Origin: Hallella multisaccharivorax DSM 17128
GTDB taxonomy: Bacteria > Bacteroidota > Bacteroidia > Bacteroidales > Bacteroidaceae
DNA: 64,000 nucleotides
Assembly: GCF_000218235.1 (NCBI RefSeq)
Contig: NZ_GL945017.1
Coordinates: 1,427,598-1,491,597 of the forward strand
Direction of reading: 5' to 3'
Shown: piece after piece, positions 26,457 to 35,624 of the stretch
Numbering within the stretch: position 1 is the first letter of the stretch
Layout: every line of letters starts with the position of its first letter
The notes under the pieces: model-generated
Database searches by the model: none
The model's input: the letters and a program-made list of their open reading frames with translations, nothing else
Told to the model about the DNA's origin: nothing
Made by a program: the position numbers and the translations under genes

Positions 26457-27631
26457 ATCTGACGGAAATCATACAACGTACTTACCACATTTTCGTCCGT
26501 GAGTTGGTCATTATGTGGCGGAATCCCATCTTCGGCTTCTGCACTATAGTGTTTCCACTGATGGTTGTAACGTTCTTTACGACGCTGATGAACGGCGGCG
26601 AACCGGTGGAAATGCCTGTGGGTGTTGTTGATCAGGACAATACTCATGTGAGCCGATCTATTATCCGGCAACTTGACAGCTTCCAGACAACGGATGTAGT
26701 CGGTCATTACGCCAATATGAATGACGCACGCGAAGCCATTCAAAAAAACAAGATCTACGCCTTCCTGCTCATACCTAAAGGCACAACTGATAAGCTACTC
26801 AGCTCTGATCAGCCCAAAATCTCATTTTACTATAGCAATGTCACGCTCTTGGCCGGCTCATTGCTTTTCCGTGATCTAAAGACGGTTTCAACCTTAGGAT
26901 CTGCAGCCGTCGGTGCAGCAAAGTTGTCTGCGCTTGGCAAGACCTCAAAGGAGATAAGCTCCTTCCTGCAGCCTATCAATATAGACTTGCACATGATAGG
27001 TAATCCATGGTCTAACTACAATGTCTATCTCAGCACTGCAATGGTGCCTGGAGTCTTGATGATTTTCGTATTTCTGCTTACCCCCTACTCTATCGGCACT
27101 GAGCTGAAATTTCATCGCTCCAAACAATGGATGAAGCTGGCCAACAACAATATTCATATAGCCATTGCGGGAAAAATACTGCCACAAACCATTTTTTTCA
27201 CATTGGTGATGTGGTGCTTTGAGTTTTATATTTTTTATGGGCTCAACTTCCCTCATCCTGGTGGTGTGGTTCCCATCCTGTTATTGGGCTTCCTCTCTGT
27301 CTTTGCCTGTCAATGCTTTGGCATTTTCATTTTTGGGCTCATGCCTTCTCTCCGAATGTCCATGTCCGTATGCTCACTGTGGTCAGTAGTCAGCTTCTCA
27401 ACCTGCGGAGCCACATTCCCCGTTTTCGCCATGGACCCGATGATCCAGTCTTTAGCACAGCTCTTTCCTTTGCGCCACTATTACATGATCTACCAGATGT
27501 GTATTTTCAACGGTTATCCGATGAGTTATGCATGGTTCAACTTCATGGCGTTGCTTATCTTTGCTTTCCTTCCGATATTTTCCATCCGGAATATCAAGAA
27601 AGCCATGCTCCTCTACGTATATATTCCCTAA
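26453..27631 (+). CDS. ABC-2 type permease (YhgE/YbhS-like), first copy
   Basis: Begins with GTG overlapping the adaptor stop (no better start exists). Layout is ABC-2 membrane family type: a transmembrane helix at about residues 26-45, a large extracytoplasmic domain (about 47-185; VEMPVGVVDQDNTHVSRSIIRQLDSF), then five helices from about residue 190. Exports an unknown substrate with the paired permease at 27635. No nucleotide-binding domain is encoded in this operon. Confidence 0.9.
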   Translation: MNLTEIIQRTYHIFVRELVIMWRNPIFGFCTIVFPLMVVTFFTTLMNGGEPVEMPVGVVDQDNTHVSRSIIRQLDSFQTTDVVGHYANMNDAREAIQKNKIYAFLLIPKGTTDKLLSSDQPKISFYYSNVTLLAGSLLFRDLKTVSTLGSAAVGAAKLSALGKTSKEISSFLQPINIDLHMIGNPWSNYNVYLSTAMVPGVLMIFVFLLTPYSIGTELKFHRSKQWMKLANNNIHIAIAGKILPQTIFFTLVMWCFEFYIFYGLNFPHPGGVVPILLLGFLSVFACQCFGIFIFGLMPSLRMSMSVCSLWSVVSFSTCGATFPVFAMDPMIQSLAQLFPLRHYYMIYQMCIFNGYPMSYAWFNFMALLIFAFLPIFSIRNIKKAMLLYVYIP

Positions 27632-27634
27632 GAC

Positions 27635-28918
27635 ATGAAGAGAGACGGTCTCCTTTTTAGAATACACGAAGGCATCTGTGACACCTGCTATATCATGGTG
27701 GAAGAGGTGAAGAACGAGTTTCGCGATGAGGGTCTACTCATTTTTTGCGTGCTGGTACCCCTGTTCTATCCTCTCCTCTATTCATGGATATATAATAATG
27801 AAGTAGTTCGGGATGTTCCTGTAGCCGTTATTGATATGAGTCATAGCCATTCTTCCCGCGAGTTTATTCGGATGTTCGATGGCAGCGCTGACACAAAGGT
27901 TGCCTACTATTGTACATCCCTCGATGAGGCCAAAGAACTTACGGGAAAGCAGCAGGTTCATGGCACTCTCTTCTTTCCAAAGGACTTCGATGAACGTCTT
28001 GGACGAGGTGAGCAGGCCACTGTTAGTGTTTACTGTGACATGAGTCTGATGCTTACCTATAAGGCTATCTATCAGACAGCTCAAGCAGTCGCCTTAAAAA
28101 TGAGTTCAGGCATTCAGATCAGTAAGGGGAATGGCTTTACCGACCGTGATGATGAGATAACAGCAAAGCCTCTCGACTTTGATGAGGTTCCTATTTTCAA
28201 TACCCCTGTCGGTTATGGCAACGCCATTCTTCCGGGCGTACTGATTCTTATCCTTCAGCAGACTTTACTTTTGGGTATTGGTCTTTCCGCAGGTACAGCG
28301 CGCGAAAAGAATAAATTTCAAAACTTGGTGCCGATAGAGAAACATTACAACGGCATCTTCCGTATCGTTTTGGGCAAGAGCTCCGCCTATTTCGCACTTT
28401 ACATGGTCATGGGCACTTACATCACGCTTTGCGTGCCACGTATGTTCCACTTTGTCTCGCTGGTAACCGCACAGACACTCATCGGTCTGATGATTCCCTA
28501 TCTGCTTGCTGTCATTTTCTTTGGTATGACCTTATCATGCTTTGTTCGCTATCGTGAGAATGTGATGCTGCTCGTTGTCTTTACGTCTGTGCCACTGCTT
28601 TTTATGACAGGCATCAGTTGGCCTCAAACAAATATTCCATGGTTCTGGGAAGTATTCTCATATTTTTTCCCTTCTACTTTTGGCATACGAGGCTTCCTGC
28701 GCATCTCCTCCATGGGCGCCACATTGCCGGATATTCAGATAGAGTACCAAGCACTATGGATACAGGCCCTTGTCTATTTCTTTACGGCATGCCTTGTCTA
28801 TCGCTATCAGATAATCCTCTCACATAAGCGTGCCCGCGCAAGACTGAAACGAATGGAGGAGACTAAAGATAGGGAAACATCACAGAATACAGAGTCTGCA
28901 GCCCTGCCCTCAGCTTAA
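27635..28918 (+). CDS. ABC-2 type permease, second copy
   Basis: Starts three bases after the first permease and shares its plan: helix at about residues 36-52, periplasmic domain (VVRDVPVAVIDMSHSHSSREFIRMFDGS), and C-terminal helices from about residue 185. A basic C-terminal tail (HKRARARLKRMEE) follows. The conserved VDQD/IDMS-type segment after the first helix is shared by both copies, indicating an old duplication. With the TolC and HlyD genes it makes a YbhGFSR-like exporter, but an ATPase gene is not present. Confidence 0.9.
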   Translation: MKRDGLLFRIHEGICDTCYIMVEEVKNEFRDEGLLIFCVLVPLFYPLLYSWIYNNEVVRDVPVAVIDMSHSHSSREFIRMFDGSADTKVAYYCTSLDEAKELTGKQQVHGTLFFPKDFDERLGRGEQATVSVYCDMSLMLTYKAIYQTAQAVALKMSSGIQISKGNGFTDRDDEITAKPLDFDEVPIFNTPVGYGNAILPGVLILILQQTLLLGIGLSAGTAREKNKFQNLVPIEKHYNGIFRIVLGKSSAYFALYMVMGTYITLCVPRMFHFVSLVTAQTLIGLMIPYLLAVIFFGMTLSCFVRYRENVMLLVVFTSVPLLFMTGISWPQTNIPWFWEVFSYFFPSTFGIRGFLRISSMGATLPDIQIEYQALWIQALVYFFTACLVYRYQIILSHKRARARLKRMEETKDRETSQNTESAALPSA

Positions 28919-28928
28919 TTTGCGTCCA

Positions 28929-29315
28929 TTACACTGTCACCGTCTTGGCAAGGGCTCCACCTGCCCAAACGAATAAGAGACCGAGGGCAAAGCTTCCTAT
29001 CAGATATAGATAGAGCACGCTGTTGCTGTTTTTTGCCAGAGAGAGACTCTCGTTCATAAACGTAGAGAATGTGGTAAGTCCCCCGCAGAATCCTGTGGTA
29101 AGGAAGAGTTTTGTCTGAGGTGACAGCGCGAGACGCACGGAGGACAAACCTGAGAAGAAACCTATCAGAAAGCAACCTAACAGGTTCACGAAAAAAGTAC
29201 CGAGTGGAAACGTAGAGATAAACAGTACACCCGCAAGTTTTGAAAACAGGAAACGGCTTCCTCCACCGAGAAAACTGCCAAGTCCTACGATTAAGAAATC
29301 CTTGAATAAATGCAT
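28929..29315 (-). CDS. crcB: Fluoride exporter CrcB/Fluc
   Basis: Small dual-topology fluoride channel, 128 residues, four hydrophobic segments. Family motifs are clear: GGGSRFLFSKL near the N-terminus, GTFFVNLLGCFLIGF with the pore Asn, and GFCGGLTTFSTF in the third helix. A single copy is present, consistent with homodimer function. No fluoride riboswitch motif was seen upstream; the upstream gap contains the repeat array at 29373-29482. Confidence 0.95.
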   Translation of the reverse strand: MHLFKDFLIVGLGSFLGGGSRFLFSKLAGVLFISTFPLGTFFVNLLGCFLIGFFSGLSSVRLALSPQTKLFLTTGFCGGLTTFSTFMNESLSLAKNSNSVLYLYLIGSFALGLLFVWAGGALAKTVTV

Positions 29316-29372
29316 TCTTGATTATTAATTAGTGCCCCATCATCTCATTTTACTGTTCAGAAAGCCATTACG

Positions 29373-29482
29373 TCTACGCCGTAAAGGCAATGCGATTACG
29401 CCGTAAAGGCAACGCGTCTACGGTGTAAAGGCAATGCGTCTACGCTGTAAAGGCAATGCGATTACGCCGTAAAGGCAATATG
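29373..29482 (+). repeat. 22-nt tandem repeat array B (five units)
   Basis: Five 22-base units start at 29373, 29395, 29417, 29439 and 29461, consensus WYTACGCYGTAAAGGCAAYGCG. The core dyad TTACG-C-CGTAA is the counterpart of TTTACA-C-TGTAAA in array A. It ends 17 bases after (on the minus strand, downstream of) the topB stop codon and lies upstream of crcB. The array length, 110 bases, equals array A exactly. Preceding bases CCATTACG look like a partial sixth unit. Confidence 0.9.
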
Positions 29483-29499
29483 ATTGCAGTGCAGTATGA

Positions 29500-31491
29500 T
29501 CAAAGCGGTGCACGGAAATCGCAACCTTCTTTCCATCGGGAGCATCCATAAGCCGTCTTCCCCTTGATAATATGCCCTTGTTGACATTTAGGACAGACGT
29601 CGCCCGCTTTCACTTTCTGCAACGTCTTCGCCCTCCCTGACTCTCTCTTGGGAGCTTTGGCATCACTCAGAACAATACTCCGGCCTGAGTTATCGTGCAG
29701 CACATCGTTCACGATTCTCGCCACCTGTTCTTTTAATTCATTGATGAATGTCGCGGCGTCATACTTACCCTGCTCAATCTCTCGAAGCTTCTTCTCCCAA
29801 ATGCCTGTCAGCTCTACACTTGTGAGTAGCCTTTCATGTATTGTGTCGATCAGTTGAATACCTGTTGGCGTAGCTACAAGATTCTTTTTCTCCCTTCTGA
29901 TATAGTGCCGTTTAAAGAGAGTCTCTATGATGCCTGCGCGTGACGAAGGGCGCCCAATACCGTTTTCCTTCATAGCAGCCGACAGCTCCTCATCGTCTAC
30001 GAGTTTTCCTGCCGTCTCCATGGCGCGAAGCAGCGATGCCTCTGTGTAGTGCTTTGGAGGCATTGTCATTTTCTCAGCGAGAGTGGGTTTGTGTGTACCC
30101 GACTCTCCTTTTACAAAAGTCGGCAATAGCTTGTCGTCAGCAGAGCTCTTTCCTTCATCTGCCCGTTGCTCCTCCTTAGAATATACTGCGCGCCAACCTG
30201 GCGACAGAATCTCCTTGCCGGAAGCCTTAAACTCTACCTTGCCTACCTTTCCTGTGACCGAAGTGGTGGAGAACTTGCAGTCAGGATAAAACACGGCAAT
30301 AAACCGGCGGGCAATCAAGTCGTAGACTTTCTTTTCCACATCTGTCAACCCGACAGGTACCTGCCCGGTAGGTATGATAGCATGGTGGTCAGTCACTTTC
30401 GAAGTGTCGAACACGCGCTTCGATTTCGGCAGCGTCTTGCCAAGAGCTGCCAGATCTTTAATCATGCCCAGGTAAGGTTTGTGTCCTGTCACGGCATATT
30501 GGCTTACACCATTAAGGATAGCAGGACATTTGGGATAGATGTCGTCGGAAAGATACTGGGTGTCTACACGCGGATAAGTAGTCAGCTTCTTCTCATAAAG
30601 GCTTTGTATGAGGTTAAGCGACATTTCGGCTGAAAATCCGTATTTGCGGTTGAGGTCCACCTGCATCGATGTGAGGTCGTAAAGCTGCTTAGCTGGTTCC
30701 CGACCTTGCTTCTTCTGTACGGAAACAATTTCAAATGGCTTACCCTCAATCAGTGTAAAGGCTTTCTCTCCTTCCTCTTTCGATGTGAACTTCCCCGAAG
30801 TAGCTGTAAAAAGCGTGTCGCGATAGATGGTGGAAAGCATCCAATATGGTTCCGGTTTGAAGTTGTCTATTTCCTTCTGTCGCTTGACGAGCAGTGCCAA
30901 TGTTGGGGTTTGCACCCTGCCAATTGAGAGCACCTGTCCTCGCTGCTGCCGATACATAAGTGTATAGAGGCGTGTACAGTTCATTCCGAGAAGCCAGTCG
31001 CCTATAGCACGGCTTAGTCCCGCGAGATAGAGCCGCTCATATTGCTTCTCCTCCTTGAGATTAGCAAAACCCTCACGGATGGCTTCATCCGTCATCGACG
31101 ATATCCACAGCCGTTTGACGGGACACTTGACGTGGGCCATCTGCATGACCCAACGCTGTATCAACTCTCCTTCCTGCCCAGCATCGCCACAATTGATAAT
31201 CTCGTCAGCGCTTGCATAAAGCGAGGCTATCGTCTGAAACTGTTTCTCAATTCCACGGTCAGGGATAAGTTTTAAGCCGAAGCGGCGAGGCACCATCGGC
31301 AGAGCAGCCAGCGTCCAGTAGCGCCAATTCTGTTCATAATCGTTAGGCTCCTTCAATTCACACAGATGGCCAAACGTCCAGGTCACCTGGTAGCCGTTGC
31401 CTTCCATGTAGCCATCGCGTGCCGACGTGGCACCAAGGATGCGAGCTATGTCACGTGCCACACTGGGTTTTTCCGCTATGCAAACTATCAT
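29500..31491 (-). CDS. topB: DNA topoisomerase III (type IA)
   Basis: Relaxes and decatenates DNA through a 5' phosphotyrosine intermediate. The start at 31491 (MIVCIAEKPSVARDIARILGA) is the family-typical N-terminus of the Toprim domain; the longer frame to 31569 adds 26 residues not seen in homologues and overlaps the promoter. Toprim motif GQEGELI, active-site Tyr in TTYPRVDTQYLS, and the type IA core extend to about residue 590. The C-terminus has a four-Cys zinc ribbon (CPKCQQGHI...CSRWKEGC). Single gene; the 22-nt array B follows its stop directly. Confidence 0.95.
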   Translation of the reverse strand: MIVCIAEKPSVARDIARILGATSARDGYMEGNGYQVTWTFGHLCELKEPNDYEQNWRYWTLAALPMVPRRFGLKLIPDRGIEKQFQTIASLYASADEIINCGDAGQEGELIQRWVMQMAHVKCPVKRLWISSMTDEAIREGFANLKEEKQYERLYLAGLSRAIGDWLLGMNCTRLYTLMYRQQRGQVLSIGRVQTPTLALLVKRQKEIDNFKPEPYWMLSTIYRDTLFTATSGKFTSKEEGEKAFTLIEGKPFEIVSVQKKQGREPAKQLYDLTSMQVDLNRKYGFSAEMSLNLIQSLYEKKLTTYPRVDTQYLSDDIYPKCPAILNGVSQYAVTGHKPYLGMIKDLAALGKTLPKSKRVFDTSKVTDHHAIIPTGQVPVGLTDVEKKVYDLIARRFIAVFYPDCKFSTTSVTGKVGKVEFKASGKEILSPGWRAVYSKEEQRADEGKSSADDKLLPTFVKGESGTHKPTLAEKMTMPPKHYTEASLLRAMETAGKLVDDEELSAAMKENGIGRPSSRAGIIETLFKRHYIRREKKNLVATPTGIQLIDTIHERLLTSVELTGIWEKKLREIEQGKYDAATFINELKEQVARIVNDVLHDNSGRSIVLSDAKAPKRESGRAKTLQKVKAGDVCPKCQQGHIIKGKTAYGCSRWKEGCDFRAPL

Positions 31492-31511
31492 GCTTGATGT
31501 CTCCTTTTGTG

Positions 31512-31519
31512 CAAAGTTA
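31512..31519 (-). promoter_or_regulatory. -7 element of topB
   Basis: Reads TAACTTTG on the minus strand, 20 bases before the chosen ATG at 31491, which supports that start over the upstream one. Confidence 0.5.
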
Positions 31520-31602
31520 CCCAATTTATCGGGCAAAATTGCACAAAAAACGATTTTTGAGAAAAACATCGCGAAATAGTGCCCTCATATTGACATTTTT
31601 TG

Positions 31603-31610
31603 TAACTTTG
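31603..31610 (+). promoter_or_regulatory. -7 element of lutAB
   Basis: TAACTTTG matches TAnnTTTG, 26 bases before the lutA start codon. It is divergent to the topB promoter. Confidence 0.5.
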
Positions 31611-31636
31611 TTGGCAAAAGAAACACATGTATATTT

Positions 31637-32377
31637 ATGAAAGTTGGTCTTTTCATACCTTGCTATGTAGATGCTCTCTATCCAGAGGTTGGCATGGCAA
31701 CATATAAGTTGTTAAAGCATTTCGGCCTCGACATTGACTACCCGGAAAAGCAAACCTGCTGTGGACAGCCGATGGGCAATGCGGGCTTCGAGAATATGGC
31801 GATACCCCTCGCTGACAAGTTTGAGACACTGTTCAAGGGTTTCGATTATGTTGTCGCGCCGTCAGCATCGTGTGCTGCTTACGTACGTTTTTACTATCCA
31901 CGCTTGCTGAAGGGCGATAACCATCCCTGTACTGTGGCTGGAAGGACCGTAGACATTGTGGAGTTTCTTCATGATATCCTTAAAGTCAAGGAGCTGCCAG
32001 GTGCCTTTCCACATGCTGTCAGTGTGCACAACAGTTGTCATGGTGTGCGCGAGTTGGGACTGTCAGCACCCTCGGAGAGGAATATCCCTTCTTATAATAA
32101 GATCATCGACTTGCTGCAGCTTAAGGATGGCATTAAGGTCTTTGAGCCGGAGCGGAAAGATGAATGCTGCGGCTTCGGAGGTATGTTTGCTGTCGAGGAA
32201 CCCGATGTCTCTATCCGTATGGGTGAGGACAAGATCATGCGGCATATGGCTACGGGAGCTGAATACATCACCGGCCCCGATTCTTCCTGCCTGATGCACA
32301 TGCAGGGCATAGCCAGAAAAGAGCACAAGAATATCAAGTTTATTCACGTAGCAGAAATTTTAGCAGCAGGACTATGA
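31637..32377 (+). CDS. lutA: LutA/YkgE-type (Fe-S) oxidoreductase subunit
   Basis: Subunit of the L-lactate-oxidising LutABC complex in other bacteria. Two cysteine-rich CCG domains are present: TCCGQPMGNAGF near residue 46 and ECCGFGGMF near 176, each binding part of an Fe-S cluster. N-terminal KVGLFIPCYVD is typical. Length 246 is normal. The stop overlaps the lutB start by four bases (ATGA), so the two are coupled. No LutC gene follows. Confidence 0.92.
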   Translation: MKVGLFIPCYVDALYPEVGMATYKLLKHFGLDIDYPEKQTCCGQPMGNAGFENMAIPLADKFETLFKGFDYVVAPSASCAAYVRFYYPRLLKGDNHPCTVAGRTVDIVEFLHDILKVKELPGAFPHAVSVHNSCHGVRELGLSAPSERNIPSYNKIIDLLQLKDGIKVFEPERKDECCGFGGMFAVEEPDVSIRMGEDKIMRHMATGAEYITGPDSSCLMHMQGIARKEHKNIKFIHVAEILAAGL

Positions 32378-33750
32378 GTACAGAGCATTCAAGAAGAGCA
32401 AAAGAAATACTGAAAAGCCGTGACAAGGTAACGCGCCACGACCAAACCTTCTGGGGCATCCGCCAAGGGCACGACAACATGATGCATAGCTTGCCTGAGT
32501 GGGAACAATTGCGTGACCATGCTTCACAAATCAAGCGGCATACCATCACCCACCTCGCAGACTATCTTGAGGCGTTTACTGCCCAGTTGGAAAGTCGTGG
32601 GGTCATCGTGCATTGGGCTAAAGATGCACAGGAACTTAATGAGACTGTCTACGGCATCCTTGACAGCCATAAAGTCAAAAAGATGGTGAAGTCGAAGTCA
32701 ATGCTCACCGAGGAATGCGGTCTCAATAACTACCTTTTAAGCCATGGCATTGATGTTGTGGAAACCGACCTTGGCGAGCGCATACTTCAGCTGATGGACC
32801 GCAAACCGGCCCATATCGTTGTGCCAGCCTGCCACATCACCAAAGAGGAGGTGGCGGTATGTTTCGAGGAGAAAGGCATCAGCGCAGACAAGGGCAACAC
32901 AGATCCGACTTATCTCACTTACTGCGCACGTAAGAGCCTTCGCCACGAGTTTGATGAAGCACAAGCTGGCCTCACTGGATGTAACTTCGGTGTGGCGAAA
33001 ACAGGCGACATCGTGGTATGCACTAATGAGGGTAACGCAGACATGACCACCTCAATGCCAAAGTTGCACATTGTCACCATGGGCATTGAGAAACTGGTGC
33101 CTGACTATGACTCACTTGCCGTCTTCCAGCGATTACTATGCCGTTGTGGCACGGGACAGCCTACCACATCCTTTACATCCCATTTCCGTCAGGCACGTCC
33201 GGGAGGCGAAATGCATGTCGTGCTGCTCGATGGATGGAGAAGTGACGCCCTCGCCGATCCAGAACACTGGCAGACACTTAAATGTATCCGCTGCGGCGCC
33301 TGTATGAACACTTGTCCTGTCTACCGCCGCTCCACAGGTGCAAGTTACACTTATTTTATCCCCGGTCCCATTGGTATAGACCTTGGCATGCTCAATAATC
33401 CACGGCGGTATTCCGACAATGTCTCCGCGTGCTCGCTTTGCATGAGCTGCGACAACGTGTGTCCTGCAGAGGTTGCGCCAGGCTCACAAATCTATCTGTG
33501 GCGGCAACAGCTTGACAACTTAGGCAAAGCTGATAAGCTCAAAAAAGCAATGTCGGAAGGCATGAGCCTGCTGTTCAGCCATCCTCCTCTCTATAATACA
33601 GCTGTATGGTTTGCGCCACTTGCCAATTATGTTCCTGACGCAATGACCCACTTCTCAAATCTCAATCCATGGGGAATAGGGCACACTAAACCAGAGTTCG
33701 CCGAGAAGAGCTTCCATCAATTATGGAAAACATTGAAAAAAAGCAAATAG
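32374..33750 (+). CDS. lutB: LutB/YkgF-type iron-sulfur electron transfer protein
   Basis: Larger subunit of the lactate utilisation complex. The LUD domain covers about residues 65-290 (KSMLTEECGLNNYLLSHGIDVVETDLGE), followed by two [4Fe-4S] ferredoxin motifs: CIRCGACMNTC near residues 305-315 and CSLCMSCDNVC near 353-363. The C-terminal tail is family-typical. Length 458. In the usual operon lutC follows; here a terminator and an unrelated radical SAM gene come next. Confidence 0.92.
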   Translation: MSTEHSRRAKEILKSRDKVTRHDQTFWGIRQGHDNMMHSLPEWEQLRDHASQIKRHTITHLADYLEAFTAQLESRGVIVHWAKDAQELNETVYGILDSHKVKKMVKSKSMLTEECGLNNYLLSHGIDVVETDLGERILQLMDRKPAHIVVPACHITKEEVAVCFEEKGISADKGNTDPTYLTYCARKSLRHEFDEAQAGLTGCNFGVAKTGDIVVCTNEGNADMTTSMPKLHIVTMGIEKLVPDYDSLAVFQRLLCRCGTGQPTTSFTSHFRQARPGGEMHVVLLDGWRSDALADPEHWQTLKCIRCGACMNTCPVYRRSTGASYTYFIPGPIGIDLGMLNNPRRYSDNVSACSLCMSCDNVCPAEVAPGSQIYLWRQQLDNLGKADKLKKAMSEGMSLLFSHPPLYNTAVWFAPLANYVPDAMTHFSNLNPWGIGHTKPEFAEKSFHQLWKTLKKSK

Positions 33751-33758
33751 ACTACAAG

Positions 33759-33788
33759 AAGGCTTGCATTTCAATGAATGTAAGCCTT
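33759..33788 (+). terminator. Intrinsic terminator after lutB
   Basis: AAGGCTTGCATT (33759-33770) and AATGTAAGCCTT (33777-33788) form a 12-bp stem with one G-T wobble and a six-base loop, followed by TATTGATACCTTTTTG. It separates lutAB from the radical SAM gene. Confidence 0.8.
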
Positions 33789-33837
33789 TATTGATACCTT
33801 TTTGCGATTTTTATTATCGATATTCTACGAAACACCT

Positions 33838-33845
33838 TAACTTTG
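33838..33845 (+). promoter_or_regulatory. -7 element of the radical SAM gene
   Basis: TAACTTTG, 26 bases before the start codon at 33872. Confidence 0.5.
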
Positions 33846-33871
33846 CAGAAAAGTAAATCGAATACATTTTT

Positions 33872-34639
33872 ATGAGTACCGTGATATATCCAAGTCCTAT
33901 TTATGGTCCTGTGCACAGTCGGCGTTTAGGCTTGAGCCTTGGCATCAATCTTATGCCGGCAGATGGTAAGATTTGTACGTTTGATTGCCTCTATTGTGAA
34001 TGTGGCTTTAATGCCGACCGCCGCACGCACAGCGCCTATCCGACTCGTGAAGCCGTTACAGAGGCATTGGAATATCAACTGATCAAGATGCACAATAACA
34101 ATGAGCATCCTGACGTGCTCACCTTCGCGGGTAATGGTGAGCCTACGGGAAACCCTTATTTCCCTGAAATCATTGATGATACTGTCCGCTTACGTGACAA
34201 GTGGTGTCCACAGGCAAAAATCAGTGTACTTAGTAATTCTACATTTATTGGACGTGAGAAGGTAAGACAGGCATTGATGAAGGTGGACAATAACATTCTA
34301 AAGCTTGACACTGTCAATGCCGAATACATCCGAAGGGTGGATCGTCCTACTCAGCCTACCTACGACGTGCATAAAATCATAGAGAACATGAAGTGGTTCA
34401 ATGGTCATATCATCATCCAGACCATGTTCATGAAGGGTGACGGCACAGACAATACCGGCGACGAATATGTTTTACCATGGCTGGAGGCTGTTAAAGCTAT
34501 CAAGCCACAGGAAGTAATGGTCTATACGATTGACCGTGAGACACCAGACCGAAAGTTGCTCAAAGCCTCGCACGAGGAGCTTGACCGCATCAAGGCTCTT
34601 GTCATCGATGCAGGGATTTCCTGTACCGCGTCATATTAA
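33872..34639 (+). CDS. Radical SAM protein
   Basis: Predicted [4Fe-4S] radical S-adenosylmethionine enzyme of 255 residues. The cluster motif CX3CX2C is formed by Cys35, Cys39 and Cys42 (CTFDCLYC), followed by another Cys (Cys44). The N-terminus IYGPVHSRRLGLSLGINLMP resembles the short radical SAM proteins of the YfkAB/PflA-like subgroup whose reaction is unknown. The GNGEPTGNPYFPEI region is the SAM-binding GGE-type motif. It is an independent unit with its own promoter, 31 nt before a membrane protein gene. Confidence 0.88.
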   Translation: MSTVIYPSPIYGPVHSRRLGLSLGINLMPADGKICTFDCLYCECGFNADRRTHSAYPTREAVTEALEYQLIKMHNNNEHPDVLTFAGNGEPTGNPYFPEIIDDTVRLRDKWCPQAKISVLSNSTFIGREKVRQALMKVDNNILKLDTVNAEYIRRVDRPTQPTYDVHKIIENMKWFNGHIIIQTMFMKGDGTDNTGDEYVLPWLEAVKAIKPQEVMVYTIDRETPDRKLLKASHEELDRIKALVIDAGISCTASY

Positions 34640-34670
34640 TAATAAGATGTACAATCATAAACCTTAGCAT

Positions 34671-35597
34671 ATGGATTCAGAGCTGTTTCATAACCGCAGT
34701 TTGGGCAGTTGCCTTAAAGATGCCCTCGACCTATACAGAACTAATTTCAGGACTATCTTCCGTAGGTTATGGTTGCCTGTGCTTGTGATGTCCCTGCTTC
34801 TTTCCTCTGTCATGATGATAGAACTGTCTCATCCGAATATGTCATCCCCTTCAAATCTGAGTATTTCTTGGGGGACATCCTTATTTTCGTTTGTATTTTA
34901 CATTGCGTCTATAGCTGTCAGTATTTGGATCGTCTCAATTATTGTCAGCTTACTCAATGGAAAAAGCATGAAGGTAAACCTTCCACGTATAGCACGGCTT
35001 TTTCTATTGCTGATAGGTGTTGCGGTAGTCGTTTGTGTGCTTTCAGGGTTGGGCATCTATGCTAATTATTCAAGCATTAAGGGACCTGAGCAATTAAAGA
35101 ATGCCAACATGAAGTTGCTGCTCAGTTCTGCTCTTTTCACTATTGTGATCATAGTGGCGTTTCTGCCTCTTGTCTTCTCCAGTATGAAATATTGCATCGA
35201 GCCTGATAGAAAAGTGGCTTCCATATTTAAGCGACCATATATTGTTGGTTTTCGTCATTGGGGATTCCTTTTTCTCATTGTGTTGCTGACAGAACTTATT
35301 GCCATGGTTTTCAACATGTTCTTCTATCTGCCACTCTGCATTATTTTTCTCTGCTACTTTCTCAATGACAGTGGCATCGCAATAGGTGATCCGTCTGGAT
35401 TGCCCGGAGCTCTTGGCATCCTCGCCTTTATCATCGGTACAGGCAGTATGTTTTTATCTCTCTTCGTCAGGCCTTGGATGCTATTCTCATACTATTATGC
35501 CTATGGCTGTATAGAGGAAAAGGAGAAAGCAAGAAAAAAACAAAAGGAGACGAAGATTCTCCAGGTGGATAACGTAGATTTCGAGGAAGTAAGATAA
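34671..35597 (+). CDS. Multi-pass membrane protein, function unknown
   Basis: 308 residues with about six hydrophobic helices, grouped at roughly residues 28-46, 62-95, 108-128, 150-170, 195-240 and 255-280. The N-terminus (LGSCLKDALDLYRTNFRTIFRRLW) and the C-terminal basic/acidic tail (EEKEKARKKQKETKILQ) look cytosolic. The layout is like DUF975/DUF4013-type glycerophosphoryl membrane-domain proteins, but I cannot name it. It lies 31 nt after the radical SAM gene and 27 nt before hisB. Confidence 0.75.
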   Translation: MDSELFHNRSLGSCLKDALDLYRTNFRTIFRRLWLPVLVMSLLLSSVMMIELSHPNMSSPSNLSISWGTSLFSFVFYIASIAVSIWIVSIIVSLLNGKSMKVNLPRIARLFLLLIGVAVVVCVLSGLGIYANYSSIKGPEQLKNANMKLLLSSALFTIVIIVAFLPLVFSSMKYCIEPDRKVASIFKRPYIVGFRHWGFLFLIVLLTELIAMVFNMFFYLPLCIIFLCYFLNDSGIAIGDPSGLPGALGILAFIIGTGSMFLSLFVRPWMLFSYYYAYGCIEEKEKARKKQKETKILQVDNVDFEEVR

Positions 35598-35624
35598 TAA
35601 GGAAAGAACAATAGCCCTTTGTAC

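Noticed and set aside
29316..29372. Fluoride riboswitch upstream of crcB
   Set aside because: The short leader shows no fluoride aptamer motif or pseudoknot sequences.
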